From NCBI GenBank assembly GCA_964555675.1, contig CAZKTU010000021.1:1-48086 (forward strand): a stretch of DNA of 48,086 bases, written 5' to 3'. This document shows, one piece after another, positions 17,788 to 25,038 of this stretch. How positions within the stretch are numbered: position 1 is the stretch's first letter; each line of letters begins with the position of its first letter. Source of the DNA: CAIWXH01 sp964555675 (lineage in GTDB: Bacteria; Chloroflexota; Chloroflexia; Chloroflexales; Chloroflexaceae). Below the pieces are notes generated by a model. The model searched no databases, was not told the DNA's origin, and saw only the letters and a program-made list of their open reading frames with translations. The translations under genes were made by a program, and so were the position numbers.

Positions 17788-17822
17788 AGGGGCGCGGGGG
17801 AACCTGGTTCCCCCGCGCCCCT
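17788..17822. terminator. 17-bp perfect hairpin between convergent glyA and gvpK
   Basis: AGGGGCGCGGGGGAACC (17788-17804) is exactly complementary to GGTTCCCCCGCGCCCCT (17806-17822). It lies 7 bases after the glyA stop and 21 bases after the gvpK stop on the other strand, so it probably serves both. Confidence 0.75.
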
Positions 17823-17843
17823 CTGCTCGCCCGCCCCCGCCAC

Positions 17844-18242
17844 TCACATCAGCTTGCCCAGCGGGCCCAGGTCGAGGTTCAGGTCTTCGTCGCTCAGCTC
17901 GAAGATCGCCTTCAGCTCCTCCATGCGCTCGTCGAGCCGCATGAAGGCCATCCCCAGCCGCTCGATCGCCTCGTCGTCGAGCGTCCCCCGCTCGACCCGC
18001 CGCAGGGCCTGCCGCTCCATCAGCTGGCGCAGCAGCTCGATCACCGTCATCACCAGCTGGGCCAGGCCCTTCTCGAGCTTCTCGGGGTCGAGGCTGACCC
18101 GGCTGCGCCCGCTCAGGTCGGTCGCCCCCAGGGCCGACACGAGCTGCGCCGTCTCCTCGGGGGCCAGCAGCAGCTTCTCGCCAATCGCCGCCACCTGGCG
18201 CTCACTCAGCTCGAGCCGGGCCGTCTGTTGCACTTCGCTCAT
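17844..18242 (-). CDS. gvpK: Gas vesicle protein GvpK
   Basis: 132 residues with the GvpK core: DPEKLEKGLAQLVMTVIELLRQLMERQALRRVERGTL...IERLGMAFMRLDERMEELKAIFELSDEDLNLDLGPLG. GvpK is an essential minor protein of gas vesicle assembly in the clusters studied; its biochemical role is not defined. The start codon overlaps the stop of the upstream gvpL by 4 bases (ATGA), implying coupled translation. It is the last gene of the locus in the direction of transcription. Confidence 0.96.
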   Translation of the reverse strand: MSEVQQTARLELSERQVAAIGEKLLLAPEETAQLVSALGATDLSGRSRVSLDPEKLEKGLAQLVMTVIELLRQLMERQALRRVERGTLDDEAIERLGMAFMRLDERMEELKAIFELSDEDLNLDLGPLGKLM

Positions 18243-18961
18243 CGCCGCTCTCCCTCTCCTTGCCCCAGGCCCCGCTCGATCCCCGTGAAGCTGTAGGCCG
18301 GCCAGGGGCCCGTGGCCAGGAAGGCCAGCCCCGGGTGGGCCGCGCGCTGCGCATCGATCCCGCGCCGCAGGGCCTCGAGACCCTCGCGACGCACCAGGTA
18401 GGCCGCCTTCAGCAGCTGCCGCCCCTCAGGGCCGCTCTGGGTCGCGCCCTCGGCCAGGGGCGCCAGGGCGGCGCTAATCTGCGCGGCGACCCCGTCCATC
18501 GCCGCGCGCAGGCGCGCCTGCTGCCGCTCGGCCTCGAGCAGCGCCTGCATATAGCCCCGCCCATCGCCCACCTCGGCCCGCGAGGGGCGCGCCGGCGGCC
18601 GCTCGCTCGCCGCGGGGTCGATCACCCGCAGGGCCAGCTCGACCCGCCCGCGCACCCGCTCGAGGCTCAGGGCCAGCTCGGCCCCGTGGCATCCGAGGGC
18701 CGCCAGCAGGTCGGCCTCGCTCGCCGTCGTCCCGAAGCGGGCCGGCAGCACGCCCCGCTCGGCCATCAGGGCCTCGACCACGGCTTCGTGCCGCAGCAGG
18801 TTCGCCCGCGTCAAAGGGATCTCGCCCCGTGGCGCCTCGCTCACCACCGCCATAAGCCCGCCGGCCGCGATGCCCCCCAGGGGCGCGTCGCCGTGGCCCG
18901 CCAGCGCGGGCAATTCACCGCCCCCCTGGTCCACAATCGCATAGAGGTAGAGACAGCTCAT
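18239..18961 (-). CDS. gvpL: Gas vesicle protein GvpL/GvpF family (copy 4)
   Basis: 240 residues. The family N-terminus is LYLYAIVD, followed by LMAVVSEAPRGE, the central HEAVVEALMAERGVLPARFGT motif and the C-terminal TGPWPAYSFTGIE that ends the ferredoxin-like fold. GvpF/L proteins bind GvpA and take part in nucleation or accessory complexes. The start is 10 bases after the upstream GvpJ-type gene, and it overlaps gvpK by 4 bases. Confidence 0.93.
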   Translation of the reverse strand: MSCLYLYAIVDQGGGELPALAGHGDAPLGGIAAGGLMAVVSEAPRGEIPLTRANLLRHEAVVEALMAERGVLPARFGTTASEADLLAALGCHGAELALSLERVRGRVELALRVIDPAASERPPARPSRAEVGDGRGYMQALLEAERQQARLRAAMDGVAAQISAALAPLAEGATQSGPEGRQLLKAAYLVRREGLEALRRGIDAQRAAHPGLAFLATGPWPAYSFTGIERGLGQGEGERR

Positions 18962-18971
18962 CGGCGTACCC

Positions 18972-19190
18972 TCAGCTTTGCGGGGCCTCGAGCAGGCGCT
19001 GCCAGGCGAATTCGCGCATCCGGTCGGCCGTATCCACCGAGCAGAGCATCGCCTTGAGGCCTACATAGACTAGTTCGATATCGGCCACGGTCAGCACCAG
19101 CTCGCCCCAGACAAAGACGCCCTTGTCCAGCGCCCGGTCCAGCAGGTCGAGGATAGTCACGTCGCTGGCGTCCCACTCGCTGCTCTCCAT
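18972..19190 (-). CDS. GvpA/J/M/S-family minor gas vesicle protein
   Basis: 72 residues of the GvpA fold: TILDLLDRALDKGVFVWGELVLTVADIELVYVGLKAMLCSVDTADRM. It keeps the helix-strand-strand-helix core of GvpA but differs from the three identical GvpA copies (VADIEL instead of VGIELL; a Cys in the second helix), so it is a minor paralogue of the GvpJ/M/S type. ATG 19190 shares one base with the upstream stop (TGATG), implying coupling. A competing reading frame over the same bases has no family resemblance. Confidence 0.88.
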   Translation of the reverse strand: MESSEWDASDVTILDLLDRALDKGVFVWGELVLTVADIELVYVGLKAMLCSVDTADRMREFAWQRLLEAPQS

Positions 19191-20065
19191 CACGCCTCCC
19201 CCGGCTCGAGCTGCCCGCTGAAGCTGTAGGCCGGCCAGGGGCCGGTCAGGACGACACTGTAACCGCGCGGCCCGTACTCGGCGGCCAGGCCGTCGAGGGT
19301 CGCCCGAAAGCGCTCCAGCTCGCCATCGCTCACCAGGTAGGCCCCGTTCAGCACCATGTCGTCGAGGCGGCCGTGAAGCTGGGCGGGCTGAGGCACGCCG
19401 CGCTGGGCGGCCCATGGGCCCGAGGCCAGGGCCGTGGCGAGCTCCTCGGTGTGCTGGCGCCGCAGGTCGTCCGTCGCCAGCTGAGCCGCTCGCTGCAGGC
19501 GCTTCTCGAGCATGTAGCGGGCCCCCGGCGAGGCCGCGCCGACGCTCTCGGCCAGGGGGCGCAGCTCGGGGGCGGCCTTCGCGGCCCACGCGCTGAGCGT
19601 CGAGCGCGCACAGAAGACCTTGACGCCCCACTCGCGCGCCCCGGCGATCCGGCCGAGGGCCGAGCGGAACCATGCCCCGCTGCCCTCCAGCAGCTCGCGC
19701 GCCCGCGCCTCGTCGGTGTAGAGTGTGCAGAGCTTCAGCGGCAGCAGGGTGTAGCGCTCGAGCAGGGCCGCCATCACCCGCTGGTGACCGCGGGCCAGGA
19801 GCTCGAGCCAGACGCTGTTCTGCAGCCGCTCCCTGAGCGTCCCCAGGTCGTACTCGGCCAGCGAGACGTCGCTGATCAGCACCATCAGGTCGCCCACGAC
19901 GATCGAGCGCACGGGGTAGCGCGGGTCGACGCCGGGGATGGGCTCGCCGGAAAGCTCGGGCTCGGCCCGCGCGATCGCGTAGGCGTAGTGGGCGACCCCC
20001 TCGAGGACCGCCTGGATTGTGGCCGAGTCGGGGGCCACCAGCCCGTCGAGCATCGCGGTCTGCAT
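19190..20065 (-). CDS. GvpL/GvpF family protein (copy 3)
   Basis: 291 residues, divergent in its N-terminus. It has HYAYAIARAEPEL, a VGDLMVLISDVSLAEYD segment, HQRVMAALLERYTLLPLKLCTLYTDE in place of the usual LPVRFGT motif, and ends LTGPWPAYSFSG like the other copies. ATG 20065 is five bases after the upstream stop, with GAGGGG upstream; longer in-frame extensions run into the preceding gene without conserved residues. It is presumed to be an assembly accessory protein. Confidence 0.88.
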   Translation of the reverse strand: MQTAMLDGLVAPDSATIQAVLEGVAHYAYAIARAEPELSGEPIPGVDPRYPVRSIVVGDLMVLISDVSLAEYDLGTLRERLQNSVWLELLARGHQRVMAALLERYTLLPLKLCTLYTDEARARELLEGSGAWFRSALGRIAGAREWGVKVFCARSTLSAWAAKAAPELRPLAESVGAASPGARYMLEKRLQRAAQLATDDLRRQHTEELATALASGPWAAQRGVPQPAQLHGRLDDMVLNGAYLVSDGELERFRATLDGLAAEYGPRGYSVVLTGPWPAYSFSGQLEPGEA

Positions 20066-20070
20066 CGCTG

Positions 20071-21189
20071 CTACCCCTCGTCGCGCCCGGGCGCGACCTC
20101 CTGGCGTCTGAGGGCGATCATCAGGGTGCCCTCGACGGACTCGCGGTCGAAACGACAAGGCCAGTCGCCCGCGGTCTGCTCGGGGGCCTGAGCCTGAGCG
20201 ATGGCGACGAGCAGCTTGTAGGCTCCGGTCAGGGCCTCCATCTCGGCCCCGGCCCCGGCCTGGTCGGGGTTGTGGTCGGGATGGGCCTTGGCCGCCAGCC
20301 GGCGGTAGGCGCCCTTGAGCGCCGCGAAGCTGGTGGCCTCGGGCAGCCCCAGTCCCTCGAGGGCCGTAGCCACCGCGTCGGCCTGGGGCCGGGCCACCTC
20401 CAGGGTGGTGAAGCTGTAGGGCGGCAGCGGGCCCACGCAGCGGATCTGCAGCTCGCCCCCGAAGCGCTCGTCGAGGGCGCTCAGGCGCTCGTCGAGGGCG
20501 GCGGTCGCGCTCTGCGGGATCAGCAGCGCCGTATTGCTGACCATCGAATCGTCCATCACCGGGTTCTCGACCATGTCCAGGGCCAGGTCGCGCAGGGCCT
20601 CGGTCACCACCGCAGCCACCGCCCTGCGCCGCGCCTGCAGCGCGCCATGGACCAACTGGCCCAGCAGGACCTTGCCGGCCATGGCCTCCTCGGCGGGCAG
20701 GGCCGAGAGCTGCCGCTTCACGGCGACAATCTGCTCGTCGGCGGCGATCAGCTGGAAGATCTGCGCGACGTCCCAGAGCACCACGATCTCGTACTGGTCC
20801 TTGCCGGCGCAGGCCTCGAGGGTCCCCCCGATCAGGTCTGCGCCGCGCCGCAGCAGGGCCCGCAGCTGGGCCTCGTCGGCCAGCACGGTGCCGAACTTAA
20901 CCGGCAGCACCGGGTAGTCCTGCTGCACCATTTCGAGCACGCGCTGGTGAGCTGCCAGGTAGCGCACGGCGTCGGAGCGGTCGAGGCCCTTGAAGTTGTC
21001 GTGGGCGATGGGGCTCGTCACCACGGCCAGGTCGCCCTCGCCGACGGTGTAGACCTCGTGCTGCCCGTCGACGCCGGGCACCTCGAACAGCACCGGGTCA
21101 TCAGTACGAATGATCCCGTAGACGTAGCGCGGTCTCGGCGAAGGCAGCGGCGAAATGGCGACGGGCGATATGTAGTTCTGTAAAGTCAT
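20071..21189 (-). CDS. GvpL/GvpF-DnaJ fusion protein (copy 2)
   Basis: 372 residues. Residues ~20-262 are a full GvpF/L domain: RYVYGIIRTDDP, LAVVTSPIAHDNFKG, HQRVLEMVQQDYPVLPVKFGTVLADE, and the closing CVGPLPPYSFTTLE. Residues ~279-335 are a J domain: LGLPEATSFAALKGAYRRLAAKAHPDHNPDQ...LTGAYKLLV, with the Hsp70-stimulating HPD tripeptide at 303-305. The C-terminal tail (336-372) is unassigned. ATG 21189 has GAGG upstream and lies 89 bases inside the preceding AAA gene. The fusion suggests recruitment of DnaK to a gas vesicle assembly intermediate (inference). Confidence 0.9.
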   Translation of the reverse strand: MTLQNYISPVAISPLPSPRPRYVYGIIRTDDPVLFEVPGVDGQHEVYTVGEGDLAVVTSPIAHDNFKGLDRSDAVRYLAAHQRVLEMVQQDYPVLPVKFGTVLADEAQLRALLRRGADLIGGTLEACAGKDQYEIVVLWDVAQIFQLIAADEQIVAVKRQLSALPAEEAMAGKVLLGQLVHGALQARRRAVAAVVTEALRDLALDMVENPVMDDSMVSNTALLIPQSATAALDERLSALDERFGGELQIRCVGPLPPYSFTTLEVARPQADAVATALEGLGLPEATSFAALKGAYRRLAAKAHPDHNPDQAGAGAEMEALTGAYKLLVAIAQAQAPEQTAGDWPCRFDRESVEGTLMIALRRQEVAPGRDEG

Positions 21190-23272
21190 GGCTCCCCTCT
21201 TTCTGACCCGGCGCGACGTCGCGCTGCGTCCCCTCCAGATACTCACGGATGGCGAGCATCGCGGCCTTGTGGCACATCCCCTCGAGGTCTGCGCCCACCC
21301 AGCCCTCGCTCTCGAGCGACAGAGCCCCGAGGTCTACGTCGGCGTCCAGGGGCATCTTGCGCGTCTGCACGCCGAGGATGGCCCGGCGGGCCGTCGTGTC
21401 GGGGCGCGGCATCTCGACCAGGAAGTCGAAGCGCCCGGGCCGCTGCAGGGCCGAGTCGACCCGGTCGAGCCTGTTGGTCGCCCCGAGCACCACCACCCCC
21501 TTAAGGGCCTCGATTCCGTCGAGTTCGGTGAGCAGCTGGCTAACCACCCGCTCGGTCACGGCGTTGTCGCCGCCGCCGCGGGGCGGGGCGATCGCGTCGA
21601 TCTCGTCGAAGAAGATGATGCACGGCGCCGCCTGGCGCGCCTTGCGGAAGATCTCGCGCACGCCCCGCTCGGACTCGCCGACCCAGCGGTTGAGCAGCTC
21701 GGGCCCCTTCACCGAGATGAAGTTGGCCTCGCTCTCGCGGGCCAGGGCTTTGGCCAGCAGCGTCTTGCCGGTGCCGGGCACGCCGTGGAGCAAGATGCCC
21801 TTGGGCGGGCGCACGCCCACATAGTCGAAGGCCTTGGCGTGGCGCAGGGGCCACTCGACCGCCTCGACCAGCAGCCGGCGCACGTCCTCGAGGCCGCCCA
21901 CGTCGCTCCAGCTCACGTCGGGGATCTCGGTGAAGACCTCGCGGATGGCCGAGGGCTCGATATCGGCCAGGGCTGCCGCGAAGTCGTCGGCGGTGACCTC
22001 GAGGGCCGCCAGTTTGTCGTAGGGGATCTGGGCCTGGCTGAAGTCGATGTCGGGCAGCAGACGGCGCAGGGCCACCATGGCCGCCTCGCGGCTGAAGGCC
22101 TGCAGGTCGGCGCCGACGAAGCCATGGGTGATCGCCGCCAACCGCTCCAGGTCGACGTCCTCGGCCAGGGGCATGCCGCGGGTATGGATCTCGAGGATCT
22201 CGCGACGCCCGTCCTTGTCGGGCACGCTAATCACGATCTCGCGGTCGAAGCGGCCGGGCCGCCGCAGGGCCGGGTCGAGGCTGTTGGGCAGATTGGTCGC
22301 GGCGATCACGATCACATTGCCGCGCGACTCGAGGCCGTCCATCAGGGCCAGCAGCTGGGCCACCACGCGCCGCTCGACCTGCCGGTCGCCGCTCAGGTCC
22401 TCGCGCTTGGGCGCGATCGCGTCGATCTCGTCGATGAAGATGATCGTCGGGGCCTTCTTGCGGGCCTCCTCGAAGATCCCGCGCAGGTTGGCCTCTGAGG
22501 CGCCGTAGAGCTTGTCGATAATCTCGGGGCCGTTGATCGTCACGAAGTGGGCGCTGGTCTCATTCGCCACCGCGCGGGCGATCAGGGTCTTGCCGGCCCC
22601 GGGCGGGCCGTAGAGCAGCACGCCCTTGGGCGCGTCGATGCCCAGGCGCTCGAAGACCTCGGGGTAGCGCAGGGGCAGCTCGATCATCTCGCGGATGCGC
22701 CGCGTCTCGCGCCGCAGGCCGCCAATATCCTCGTAGGTGACGGTGCCGCGCTCGCGCCCGCCCGTCTCGCCCGAGACCTTGATCCCCGTCGTCGGGGCGA
22801 TCATCACCGGCCCCGCCGGCGTCGTCTCGACCACGCTGAAGGTCTGGGCCCGCGTGCCGAACAGGGTCACGCGCACCCGGTCGCCGGCGACGACCGGGAT
22901 GCCGTCGAGCAGCTTCGAGAGGTAGCGGGCGTGGCTACTGAGCTGGGCGCTGCCGGCGCCCTCGGCGGGGGCCAGGACCACGGCGCGGGCCGGCTGGGCC
23001 TTGGCCCGCGTCAGGGTCACCCGCTCGTCCAGGCCGGTGCCCGCGTTCAGCCTGAGGATGCCGTCCATCTGCACGAGGCCCTGGCCGCGCTGCTCGGCGT
23101 AGGCGGGCATGGCCCGCGCCACCGTCGAGCGCTTGCCGCTGATCTGGATCACGTCGCCGATGCGCACGCCGAGCCGCTCGAGCTCCTGGGGGTCGAGGCG
23201 CACCAGACCGCGGCCCACATCCTTCGGCAGGGCCTCGGCGACACGCAGGGTGGTGGTTCGTTCGTCTGCCAT
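21101..23272 (-). CDS. CDC48/p97/VAT-like double AAA ATPase
   Basis: 723 residues. The N domain (~8-90, RVAEALPKDVGRGLVRLD...GVRIGDVIQISGKR) and CDC48 domain 2 (~115-160) are as in archaeal VAT. D1 has Walker A GPPGAGKT (222-229) and DEID (281-284); D2 has Walker A GVPGTGKT (497-504), IIFFDEIDAIAP and an RRPGRFD/QRPGRFD arginine-finger region in each ring. It acts as a hexameric unfoldase or disassembly machine. Placed between gvpJ and the GvpF-DnaJ gene, it is probably dedicated to gas vesicle assembly or turnover. The 3' end overlaps the next gene by 89 bases. Confidence 0.95.
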   Translation of the reverse strand: MADERTTTLRVAEALPKDVGRGLVRLDPQELERLGVRIGDVIQISGKRSTVARAMPAYAEQRGQGLVQMDGILRLNAGTGLDERVTLTRAKAQPARAVVLAPAEGAGSAQLSSHARYLSKLLDGIPVVAGDRVRVTLFGTRAQTFSVVETTPAGPVMIAPTTGIKVSGETGGRERGTVTYEDIGGLRRETRRIREMIELPLRYPEVFERLGIDAPKGVLLYGPPGAGKTLIARAVANETSAHFVTINGPEIIDKLYGASEANLRGIFEEARKKAPTIIFIDEIDAIAPKREDLSGDRQVERRVVAQLLALMDGLESRGNVIVIAATNLPNSLDPALRRPGRFDREIVISVPDKDGRREILEIHTRGMPLAEDVDLERLAAITHGFVGADLQAFSREAAMVALRRLLPDIDFSQAQIPYDKLAALEVTADDFAAALADIEPSAIREVFTEIPDVSWSDVGGLEDVRRLLVEAVEWPLRHAKAFDYVGVRPPKGILLHGVPGTGKTLLAKALARESEANFISVKGPELLNRWVGESERGVREIFRKARQAAPCIIFFDEIDAIAPPRGGGDNAVTERVVSQLLTELDGIEALKGVVVLGATNRLDRVDSALQRPGRFDFLVEMPRPDTTARRAILGVQTRKMPLDADVDLGALSLESEGWVGADLEGMCHKAAMLAIREYLEGTQRDVAPGQKEGSHDFTELHIARRHFAAAFAETALRLRDHSY

Positions 23273-23290
23273 GGTAGCTTCCTGTCGCCG

Positions 23291-23590
23291 TCAGGGGCGT
23301 GACTCAATCTGCGCCTCGAGCCGCTCGACGCGCGCCTGTAGGGCATGGTTCTCGTCGGTCAACTGGCGGGCCCGCGTGGTCAGGTACGGGTCGTGCTCCC
23401 ACCAGTTGATGCCCATCTCCATCGCCTTATCCACCGACGCGACGAGCAGCCGTAGCTTGATCGACAGCAGCTCGACGCCCACCAGCGAGATCGTGATATC
23501 GCCGGCGATGACCACTCCTTTGTCGAGCACGCGCTCCAGGATGTCGGCGAGGTTCGTCGACTGGACAGAGTGCTGTAGTGAGCTGGACAT
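23291..23590 (-). CDS. gvpJ: Gas vesicle protein GvpJ (GvpA-like with C-terminal coiled coil)
   Basis: 99 residues. Residues ~13-58 carry the GvpA fold (NLADILERVLDKGVVIAGDITISLVGVELLSIKLRLLVASVDKAMEMG). The extra C-terminus (ARQLTDENHALQARVERLEAQIES) is a heptad-type coiled coil that main GvpA lacks. GvpJ is a minor shell-related protein, thought to act at nucleation or at the tips. It starts at ATG 23590 with only a weak ribosome site; the CDC48 gene follows after 18 bases. Confidence 0.93.
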   Translation of the reverse strand: MSSSLQHSVQSTNLADILERVLDKGVVIAGDITISLVGVELLSIKLRLLVASVDKAMEMGINWWEHDPYLTTRARQLTDENHALQARVERLEAQIESRP

Positions 23591-23623
23591 TGAGAGTTCC
23601 GTTTCCGGCCGCTCGGGGCGGCC

Positions 23624-23881
23624 TTATTCCATGATGTCGCCGCGGGCATAGCGCCGCGTGCGCTCGTAGCTCAGCAGGTTGCCCTTCTCGTCGAGCCGCA
23701 TCTCGTAGGTGGCGAGGATGTCCGCCGAGTCGGGGATGCGCTTCAGCTCGATCATGTCGGCGACGATACGCCAGCCGTCGCTGTCGTGGTGCAGGCTCGA
23801 GACCGTCCCGGCCTTGAGCCCGGTGAGCATAGACAGCTGGTCTTTGGCCTTCGTGGCGATCTCAGGAACGCTCATTGCCAT
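23624..23881 (-). CDS. gvpO: Gas vesicle protein GvpO
   Basis: 85 residues matching the GvpO family: VPEIATKAKDQLSMLTGLKAGTVSSLHHDSDGWRIVADMIELKRIPDSADILATYEMRLDEKGNLLSYERTRRYARGD. GvpO is a small cytosolic protein required in haloarchaeal clusters, of unresolved role. ATG 23881 is chosen because AAAGGGG lies seven bases upstream; an ATG two codons later (23875) is the alternative. Upstream in-frame sequence is shadow coding of gvpG. Confidence 0.92.
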   Translation of the reverse strand: MAMSVPEIATKAKDQLSMLTGLKAGTVSSLHHDSDGWRIVADMIELKRIPDSADILATYEMRLDEKGNLLSYERTRRYARGDIME

Positions 23882-23924
23882 CGTGGTGCCCCTTTCCCTT
23901 GCCTTCGGTACATGCCGGCGCAGC

Positions 23925-24182
23925 TCACTGCTGCGCCCGCTCGGCCTTGTAGATGCGGATCTCGCGCAGCCGCTCGAGCAGCTGCTCCTCACCCTCCATA
24001 TACGTCGCCTCGTCAATCTCGTTTAGTTCGAGCCGCATCTCCAGCTCCATCAGGGCCGCCCGCACCTTGCCCTCGTCATAGATCTCGCCCTCGGCCTGCT
24101 CGAGCAGCTTGTTGGCCAGCCAGAGCGTTCCGTCAATCGGCCCGGTCACCGGCAGAGTCAACAGCTTCATCAAGAGGCCCAT
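23925..24182 (-). CDS. gvpG: Gas vesicle protein GvpG
   Basis: 85 residues: MGLLMKLLTLPVTGPIDGTLWLANKLLEQAEGEIYDEGKVRAALMELEMRLELNEIDEATYMEGEEQLLERLREI, the standard GvpG layout of an N-terminal amphipathic helix and a long charged helix. GvpG cooperates with GvpF. ATG 24182 has GAGGAGGG four bases upstream. It follows gvpF by 52 bases. Confidence 0.95.
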   Translation of the reverse strand: MGLLMKLLTLPVTGPIDGTLWLANKLLEQAEGEIYDEGKVRAALMELEMRLELNEIDEATYMEGEEQLLERLREIRIYKAERAQQ

Positions 24183-24234
24183 GGCGCCCTCCTCGTCAAA
24201 CCCGTTTCGTGCCGCAAGCATGGCTTGCGCGCAT

Positions 24235-25005
24235 TTACCGATCCCAGCGGATGACCAGGTTCACGAAGTTGTAGGGCGGCGCGCTGCCGACATACTTGAA
24301 GATCAGCCGCTTACCCAGCTCGGCGTCCAGCTCCTGGACGGCCCGGTCGACCTCGGGCTCGCGCGTGCGCTCGACCAGCAGGGCCGCGTTGAGCACCATG
24401 CGCTCGGTGATCGTCGGGTTGATCCTGGTGTCGCAGGCCAGGGGGGTGAGGGCGCTCATGATCATCGCCGCGTCGCCCTCGCGCCGGGCCTTCATGGCCG
24501 TCTCGACCAGCTCGCCCAGCTTGATCCGCTCGTAGTAGGTCTCCTCGGCGCTGCGGCCCACCAGCATGTCGCGCAGTTGCTGGATGGCCGGGCTGCCCGC
24601 GACAATCTCTTTGTAGATGCTGTCCTCGTACCAGAAGGCCTTGAGGCCCAGCTCGACCTTGCCCTCCATCTTGCGCAGCATGCCGTCGAGCTCGTTGTAG
24701 CGGCGGGCCAGCATCTGGTCGCGGATGGCCTTGACGCTCGGCGCCACCATGCCGAAGCGCACCGGGAGGATGGTGTGCTCGGCCATGACCTCCTCGAGCA
24801 CCGCCGTGTGGGCCAGCATGTTGCGGCGGCTGTTGTCGTACTCGACGACCGGCGAGTCGCTCACCACGGCGGCGAGCTCGTTATAGACGACCGTATGGAC
24901 CGTGGCCCCTTGCTCGCCGATCCCGCGGGTGGTGAACTCGCGCGGCTCGGGACAGCGGATAATGCAGTAGAAGTATTTCCCGGGCTCTTGCTCTTGAGCG
25001 CGCAT
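24235..25005 (-). CDS. gvpF: Gas vesicle protein GvpF (canonical copy)
   Basis: 256 residues, the most typical GvpF/L in the locus: KYFYCIIRCPEPREF, LAAVVSDSPVVEYDNSRRNMLAHTAVLEEVMAEHTILPVRFGMVA, KVELGLKAFW, and a C-terminal FKYVGSAPPYNFVNLVI. The two-domain fold is family knowledge. It is thought to bind GvpA and prevent premature aggregation. ATG 25005 has GGAGGAG upstream. The gvpF-gvpG-gvpO order matches many bacterial clusters. Confidence 0.95.
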   Translation of the reverse strand: MRAQEQEPGKYFYCIIRCPEPREFTTRGIGEQGATVHTVVYNELAAVVSDSPVVEYDNSRRNMLAHTAVLEEVMAEHTILPVRFGMVAPSVKAIRDQMLARRYNELDGMLRKMEGKVELGLKAFWYEDSIYKEIVAGSPAIQQLRDMLVGRSAEETYYERIKLGELVETAMKARREGDAAMIMSALTPLACDTRINPTITERMVLNAALLVERTREPEVDRAVQELDAELGKRLIFKYVGSAPPYNFVNLVIRWDR

Positions 25006-25038
25006 AAGCTCCTCCAGCAACGTACGCCGCCTGTGCGG

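Noticed and set aside
18958..19176. A 72-codon alternative frame over the GvpJ-type gene
   Set aside because: Arg/Gly-rich without family similarity; the frame 18972-19190 encodes a clear GvpA-fold protein.
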